The notes beneath the pieces are model-generated. The model did not search any database. It was not told the DNA's origin and saw only the letters and a program-made list of their open reading frames with translations. A DNA stretch of 64,000 nt from Aphis gossypii (taxonomy: Eukaryota; Arthropoda; Insecta; Hemiptera; Aphididae): positions 39,577,213 through 39,641,212 of the forward strand of contig NC_065531.1 in NCBI RefSeq assembly GCF_020184175.1. Reading direction: 5' to 3'. Positions within the stretch are counted from its first letter, which is position 1. Every line of letters starts with the position of its first letter. Of the stretch, positions 61,201 through 64,000 are shown one piece after another. Position numbers and translations under genes: made by a program.

Positions 61201-64000
61201 CAGGCAATTAAGACGTAATTATAATATTATTATTTTATAATTTACTCGACCGACGTAAAAAGCTGCAGTGTATTTAAATATATAATAATAATATACTGCT
61301 TATAATAGTAATATAGTATAATTTATAGTCTATAGACTATAGTATATTCACACATTACTATAGAATCCTTATTGAATATTGTAATTACAATAAACCTTAA
61401 GGTTCTGACTGCGTGAGATCCGAAGATGAAATTAAGATATTCGATTTTGACAACCTAACCTATTTTTTATTATAATAATATAATGTTATTAATATACCAT
61501 TCGTTTTCTACTTTTCTTTCTTCATGGCACACATCGATACTACTATAGTAATATATTTTTAAAGATTTACCGTCGTCATCACTATTTCCTTCCATTTTTC
61601 TTGGTCTACATAAGTACATAACAATATATTCATACTATCTTTCCCCGAATGACATCCGGTGCCATAGTCGCAATTTGATCAGGGGTTTTACTCGGGAGTC
61701 TTTAGCGTTTAGCATCCTCATTTTTTTTAATATTTTTATTAAATTAATATAGTATAAATCCATTATTATGTATATAATTTGTTGTGAGTTTTGGGATAGT
61801 GGAAGAGATAGCGAACTTATTCATTGTGTAATCCATAATTAAAGACTAACTATAGAGGTAGCTTCATTTTTTTTTTTACTAAAATTGTGTTCGTGTACAA
61901 TGCACATATTGTCACTGTATGTGCTTATGTAATATGTGATGCTTATGGTCACAAAATATACACGATAACTTACTATACGGCGCAGGATCGTGTGGCGTAA
62001 ACAGTTTTCACAACATATACAACGACTAGTATAAATAATTATATATTGCAGTCAAAACAAAATTCTGATACAGTTTTGTTTTTTATTTTTTTTTTTGCTT
62101 ATTCGGAGCATGGAAAATATGCAAATTCGACATTGTATTATAATATGTATACACGTTACAGCTACGATACTGTGTACAAATTATTATCTATATATCATAA
62201 TAGCATTACTTATATTATTATAATATTTTTAAAATGGGTGCCATAGCCGTGAAAAACGTTACCTAATAATTTTTAGATAGAATGAAATAACATTATAACA
62301 TATTAACTCGAGTGCTCGGCAGTTTTCGGAATACGGTGTAATAATAATTAAGAATTGATACTTCAACAATAATATACAATTAAAAAGAACAGCATAGGTA
62401 TTTTTATATGCAGTGTGCTCAGAATTACACCCGCAAGCGTCCTTCTGGTGTTGTTCGTCCTACGACCCGTGATGAGGTCAATAATATTGAAGCTAGCAGA
62501 TAGACGGACAAAGGATTTAAGGGAAAATAATGTTCAAACATACCCATATAATATAAAATGTTTACTATATATATACATACCTATACCCATCATTATTATG
62601 TGTATACCATATAAGTTTCGACTGCGCTATACTGTTGTTTTGTGTAATTTCGTGCTGACACTTCATTCATCTCCGGAGCTATATACATCGAAACGGGGAA
62701 AAATAACTATTCATAACGATATAAGCCTTGTTAATGAAAAAAAAAAAAATTCCCGCCATGTGTTCTAGTCTCGAATAGCACATTCTTTTATAAAAACAAT
62801 ACGATACACATAACATCTTTTTTATTAGTATTATTATTTTATTTTTTTTATTTGATTCGACCGGTTCGTTACTCGTAAATTCACGTGTCCGAGTCTAGTA
62901 TATAATAATGTAGATATTAACTGTACCATTAAAGCATTATATTATAACACGTAATATAGTAAAACATCGTGTTTCTAACCTAGTTGGTATAACATACGAA
63001 CATCAACATGATAAGACAATGTCAGATTATTATAAGTATTCGAATATAATATTATACCTACTGTACAAAAATATTTAAATACTTTCTGAAGCGCAAAAAC
63101 AAAATACGCAATGTCACTTAAGTAAATAACGCTGAGCTCGATAACGTACGTATTATTATCACGGACGACTGAGAAAGTCACTAGTGTGTTTAGTATTATA
63201 TACTACTCAGTATTTTCGTCCAACACCTGGAAACGCCATACGAAGGATTCCGGCATAGTCGTTTCCGGTTGTGAAAGCCTTAAAGTCTTAGGTGGACAGT
63301 GTCGGTATAGATATATCATATGCACGTAGTATTATAATATAATATCAGTGAGTTTTAAAAAAAGGTTTCGTCAAAACATTAAGGTTTTCAGTATGATTTT
63401 CAAAATAGTTCTAAATTTGGTGTAAAAACATATAACACTATAAAACGAACATTTTGTGATTTTATGATAATAAAGGATTAAGGTTGACTTTATTATAGCA
63501 TTTACCAAAAAAGTTTTGAATCGTAAACTGAAGATAATACTTGTAGGTATGTTAATATATTACATATCTCGGAATTTTATACAATACATACTTTTTAAAT
63601 AAGGCCTTAGTAAGTCGATATTGCTGTGGCACTATTTGTTTTGGTTTGACGTGTTTATGAATCTATAAGTATTGAATGCCATCCTTGCCGTAACACCTTG
63701 TAAAAGTTTCAATATTTGCGTTTTGATAAGCTGCACTTTTCATAGTTTTATATAAAAGCTTAAAACATCCAAAAATACCTATAAATATTGTTAAAAAGCC
63801 TTATTAGATTAGAAATGTTGCTCGATCTAATCGATTGATGTACTTTTGGACGATTGTTTTATAAATGAATAAATGTAAAATTCTACGTATAGACCTTACG
63901 AGTATATATTTTGTTTTTTAAAACAAAATGCTGATTGGTGTAAAAATAATAATTAACTTAACATTTGTTCATAAAATATTATGGCTTTAAGTGAATTGTA
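58300..64000. other. Downstream of inx7, no gene supported
   Basis: AT-rich DNA with (TTA)n near 58945-58960, a (TA)n tract near 59290-59307 and many short palindromes of TATAATATTATA type. Open frames are short and without recognisable domains. Nothing else is seen. Confidence 0.5.

Noticed and set aside
1..64000. Search for tRNA genes, rRNA and CRISPR arrays
   Set aside because: No canonical GGTTCGAATCC T-arm with a matching cloverleaf was seen. The only T-arm-like sequence belongs to the micro-retroposon. CRISPR arrays are not expected in an insect genome and none was seen.

Overview
The window looks like nuclear DNA from an aphid or a close hemipteran relative. It is very AT-rich, with small exons, GT-AG introns, single-exon GC-rich islands, many short inverted-repeat transposons and A-tailed retroposons. 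The recognisable proteins are insect types: Tret1-like sugar transporters and innexins. Species cannot be fixed from sequence alone.

1-20.3 kb is a duplicated sugar-transporter locus on the minus strand. Two six-exon Tret1-like major-facilitator genes lie head to tail with identical intron positions. The 9.9-15.9 kb copy is open throughout (480 aa). The 5.2-8.4 kb copy has lost one base in exon 4 and is read as a broken copy. A separate, much younger duplication of about 3.8-4.0 kb flanks the pair (1-3789 and 16293-20265). It is probably the upstream region of such transporter units, so another paralogue may lie just left of the window.

20.3-21.7 kb carries an unrecognised single-exon gene (280 aa) with a perfect 132-bp internal duplication, a polybasic tail and a CaaX-like C-terminus.

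24.0-31.2 kb is a three-exon innexin of the Inx1/ogre type on the minus strand. 57.0-58.2 kb is an intronless-CDS innexin of the Inx7 type on the plus strand. Both make gap-junction or hemichannel subunits. Their proximity recalls the ogre-Inx2-Inx7 cluster of Drosophila.

37.8-42.2 kb holds a damaged gene with a double-stranded-RNA-binding motif. It is embedded in an inverted repeat with arms of about 0.9 kb, so its transcript could fold on itself into long dsRNA. A TA-flanked MITE abuts the right arm.

43.6-46.2 kb is repeat-rich: an A-tailed micro-retroposon with a perfect 16-bp target duplication, a degenerate minisatellite interrupted by a Harbinger-like MITE, and a 1.17-kb transposon with 8-bp target duplications that encodes a FLYWCH zinc finger. 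Two more micro-retroposon copies are at 36.7 and 53.0 kb. The remaining stretches (31.5-37.7, 46.2-57.0 and 58.3-64 kb) show no gene I can support.
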